Below, piece by piece: positions 13,294-15,920 of a stretch of DNA of 15,920 nucleotides. The stretch is from Proteobacteria bacterium UBA6522. GTDB lineage: Bacteria > Pseudomonadota > Gammaproteobacteria > Steroidobacterales > Rariloculaceae. The notes under the pieces are model-generated. The model ran no database searches, had not been told where the DNA came from, and saw only the letters and a program-made list of their open reading frames with translations. Position 1 is the stretch's first letter. Each line of letters opens with the position of its first letter. The stretch is from NCBI GenBank assembly GCA_002434915.1, contig DJLG01000011.1, positions 4,709 through 20,628 on the forward strand, written 5' to 3'. The position numbers and the translations under genes were made by a program.

Positions 13294-15920
13294 CTCGAGT
13301 TAACCTCCAATATATTTTCCAACATTTTCGGAAGCCGCAATCAACGGCTCTTGAAGACCTACGGCCATTTAGTCAATCAGACTAATGACCTGGAGCCCTC
13401 GCTCCAGGCTCTCGATGATGAGACATTGAAGGCAAAAACGGCGGAGTTTAAAAACCGCTTGGAGCAGATGAATGACCTAGATCTGCTTTTGCCAGAAGCG
13501 TTTGCAGTAGTCAGGGAAGCTTCGGTACGCACACTGGGGATGCGTCACTTTGATGCTCAACTGATTGGTGGTGTAGCTCTCCATCAGGGAAAAATTGCGG
13601 AAATGCGCACAGGAGAAGGTAAGACCTTAGTGGCAACTCTAGCAGCTTATCTCAATGCACTATCTAATACTGGTGTCCATATAGTCACTGTCAATGACTA
13701 CTTGGCTCATCGTGATGCAAATTGGATGAGACCCATATATGAGTTCTTAGGGCTAACTGTGGGTGTCGTGAAGGCTGGGCAAACACAAGAAGAAAAAAAA
13801 GCTGCTTATGCTGCTGATATTACTTACGGCACAAACAATGAATTTGGTTTTGACTACCTGAGAGATAATCTATCTTTTCGTGCCGAGGATCGTGTCCAAC
13901 GTAATCTTGGCTACGCTATTGTAGATGAGGTTGATTCTATTCTTATCGATGAAGCTAGGACTCCGTTAATCATTTCGGGTCGATCAGAAGAGAGTACGGA
14001 ACTTTATAGTCAGATCAATAAGCTTATTCCTAGCATGAAAGTTCATAGTCCCCCATCCGGCAAGGTGAATAATGATATAGAGGTCAGTCGAGTCGCTTTA
14101 ACTGGTGCTTCTGGAGAGGATTTAGGGGAGATGTCGACAGAAGAAGCGCTAGTGTTAGCGCGTCAAGATAGTTATCAACTGATAGAGTTCGAACCCGAAT
14201 CAAAGCCTTCTAAGTGTTGTCTAATCACCCCTGGACACTATGTTATAGATGAAAAGTCAAAGCAGGCTCATCTCACGGAAGAGGGGCATGATTATGTAGG
14301 GCCGCTGCTGGTGAAGGCGGGCGTTTTGTCGGAAGGCGAAAGCTTATATGACGCCAGTAATATCCGTTTACTTCACCATTTAAATGCCGCTTTGCGTGCA
14401 CATGCTCTTTTTAATAAGGATGTGGAGTACGTTGTTCAGGATGGTGAAGTAGTTATAGTTGATGAGTTTACGGGACGAACCATGCCCGGTAGACGGTGGT
14501 CAGATGGATTACATCAAGCAATTGAGGCTAAAGAAGGGGTAAGAGTAAAGGAGGAGAATCAAACAATAGCTTCTATAACCTTTCAAAACTACTTCAGACT
14601 TTACGGAAAACTGGCGGGAATGACAGGTACTGCTGATACAGAAGCATACGAGTTTGAACAGATATACAGTCTTGAGGTAACGGTAATCCCAACTCATGAG
14701 GAAATGATTCGGAAAGACCACCCAGATCTTGTGTATCTAACACAAGAGGCTAAATTTAACGCAATTATTGAAGATATTGAGGATTGCCACCAGCGAGGCC
14801 AGCCTGTTTTAGTTGGCACAACTTCTATTGAAACATCTGAGTTTCTTGCAGATCTGCTCAAAAAAAAGAAGATTATTCACCGCGTTTTAAACGCAAAATA
14901 TCATGAGCAAGAAGCGGAGATTATTACTCAGGCTGGTAGTCCAGGTACTGTTACTATTGCGACTAACATGGCGGGGCGGGGCACAGACATAGTACTTGGG
15001 GGCAATCTAGAATCTGAATTAGCAAAACATGCAGGCAAAGCTGATGATTACCAGGAAAGTATTCGTTCTGACTGGAAGCTTCGTAATACAAAATCTCTTA
15101 GCGAAGGTGGGCTCCATGTTATAGGTACTGAACGGCATGAGTCGAGGCGGATTGATAATCAACTCCGTGGACGTTCTGGACGCCAGGGCGACCCTGGGTC
15201 AAGTCGTTTCTATTTATCGATGGAAGATAACTTGATGAGAATATTTGGGGATCCAGAGCGAACAAAACGTCTTTTGTCTAGGGCGGGGATGCAGGCTAGT
15301 GAAGCTATTGAGAGCAAGATGCTATCGCGTCAAATAGAACGCGCACAACGAAAGGTGGAAGCCCACAATTTTGATATACGCAAACAATTGCTTGAGTATG
15401 ATGATGTAGCAAACGACCAACGCAAAGTAATCTATCAGCGTCGGGCAGATCTGATGGAGGCAGATGATATTTCTGAGGAAATTATAGAGGTTCGTAAAGA
15501 GGTTGTAGCAGGAGTTGTTGCTGAATATATCCCACCGGATAGTGTGGAGGAGATGTGGGATAAGGAAGGGCTAGCCCAGACACTCGAGCGGGAGTTTGGT
15601 ATTCACATAGACGTGATTAATCTGCTCGAAGGGGACCATGGGCTAAATGAGGTTGGTCTGCAAGAAGAGATAGTTTCTCAACTGGAAACCGCCTATGAGA
15701 AGAAGTTAGAGGATGTTGGAGTCCAGTCAATTCGTGAACTAGAAAAAGCAATTATGCTGAGACAGCTTGACATGCATTGGAAGGAACATATCGGCGCTTT
15801 GGACTATCTTCGACAGTGGATACATCTTAGAGCATATGCACAGCGTAAGCCTGCCCAAGAATACAAAAGAGAAGCCTTTGAAATGTTCAGTGACATGTTA
15901 GATCGCATGGACCATGATGC
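13291..15920 (+). CDS. secA: SecA, preprotein translocase ATPase (3' truncated by window edge)
   Basis: SecA is the ATPase that pushes unfolded preproteins through SecYEG. I translated 876 codons without a stop or frameshift; the end lies beyond the window (Escherichia SecA has 901 residues). Walker A MRTGEGKT is at residues 105-112 and Walker B with DEVDSILIDEART at 212-224. GRTMPGRRWSDGLHQA and MTGTADTEA follow, then the NBD2 motifs ATNMAGRGTDIVLGG, GTERHESRRIDNQLRGRSGRQGD, and the scaffold segment RKQLLEYDDVANDQ. The two-helix finger region ends in DYLRQWIHLRAYAQ, with Trp843 where relatives have Gly. Between LIP (245-247) and IDEK (319-322) there are 71 residues instead of about 20 in Escherichia, an insertion of about 50 residues at the start of the preprotein cross-linking domain. 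The SEC-C zinc tail is outside the window. Confidence 0.98.
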   Translation, partial: MLELTSNIFSNIFGSRNQRLLKTYGHLVNQTNDLEPSLQALDDETLKAKTAEFKNRLEQMNDLDLLLPEAFAVVREASVRTLGMRHFDAQLIGGVALHQGKIAEMRTGEGKTLVATLAAYLNALSNTGVHIVTVNDYLAHRDANWMRPIYEFLGLTVGVVKAGQTQEEKKAAYAADITYGTNNEFGFDYLRDNLSFRAEDRVQRNLGYAIVDEVDSILIDEARTPLIISGRSEESTELYSQINKLIPSMKVHSPPSGKVNNDIEVSRVALTGASGEDLGEMSTEEALVLARQDSYQLIEFEPESKPSKCCLITPGHYVIDEKSKQAHLTEEGHDYVGPLLVKAGVLSEGESLYDASNIRLLHHLNAALRAHALFNKDVEYVVQDGEVVIVDEFTGRTMPGRRWSDGLHQAIEAKEGVRVKEENQTIASITFQNYFRLYGKLAGMTGTADTEAYEFEQIYSLEVTVIPTHEEMIRKDHPDLVYLTQEAKFNAIIEDIEDCHQRGQPVLVGTTSIETSEFLADLLKKKKIIHRVLNAKYHEQEAEIITQAGSPGTVTIATNMAGRGTDIVLGGNLESELAKHAGKADDYQESIRSDWKLRNTKSLSEGGLHVIGTERHESRRIDNQLRGRSGRQGDPGSSRFYLSMEDNLMRIFGDPERTKRLLSRAGMQASEAIESKMLSRQIERAQRKVEAHNFDIRKQLLEYDDVANDQRKVIYQRRADLMEADDISEEIIEVRKEVVAGVVAEYIPPDSVEEMWDKEGLAQTLEREFGIHIDVINLLEGDHGLNEVGLQEEIVSQLETAYEKKLEDVGVQSIRELEKAIMLRQLDMHWKEHIGALDYLRQWIHLRAYAQRKPAQEYKREAFEMFSDMLDRMDHD

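Overview
The window is a division and cell wall (dcw) cluster of a gammaproteobacterium, followed by lpxC, a small DUF721/DciA-type gene and secA. Everything is on the + strand except dciA. The protein sequences resemble Escherichia/Pseudomonas-type proteins throughout. The right-hand order lpxC, convergent DUF721 gene, secA is the one I know from Pseudomonas and relatives; Escherichia has secM in that position instead. The DNA looks moderately AT-rich by eye and is very compact, which would suit a small-genome, possibly aquatic, gammaproteobacterium. I cannot place it below class level.

Layout. murF (cut by the left edge), mraY, murD, ftsW, murG, murC, murB, ftsQ, ftsA and ftsZ fill 1-11611 almost without gaps. 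Most joints are stop/start overlaps: five ATGA- or GTGA-type 4-base overlaps, one of 7 bases and one of 8. Only mraY-murD and ftsA-ftsZ have short 27-base spacers. A 158-base gap precedes lpxC, which starts at TTG. lpxC converges on dciA, and a 218-base divergent region then leads to secA, which also starts at TTG and runs off the right edge with about 876 codons visible.

How the genes work together. MurB, MurC, MurD and MurF are cytoplasmic enzymes of the UDP-MurNAc-pentapeptide pathway. MraY and MurG make lipid I and lipid II at the membrane, and FtsW polymerises lipid II at the septum. FtsQ, FtsA and FtsZ assemble and position the divisome. LpxC commits UDP-GlcNAc to lipid A, drawing on the same UDP-GlcNAc pool as peptidoglycan. 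SecA drives export through SecYEG. DciA is thought to load the replicative helicase.

I see no undescribed system, mobile element, CRISPR array, tRNA or rRNA here; this is ordinary core-genome sequence. The points worth a second look are local: an insertion of about 50 residues in SecA, a Gly-to-Trp change at the SecA two-helix finger, the absence of ddl between murB and ftsQ, forced TTG starts on two essential genes, a G8 run inside mraY, an unusual Arg in FtsW, and a minimal DciA.
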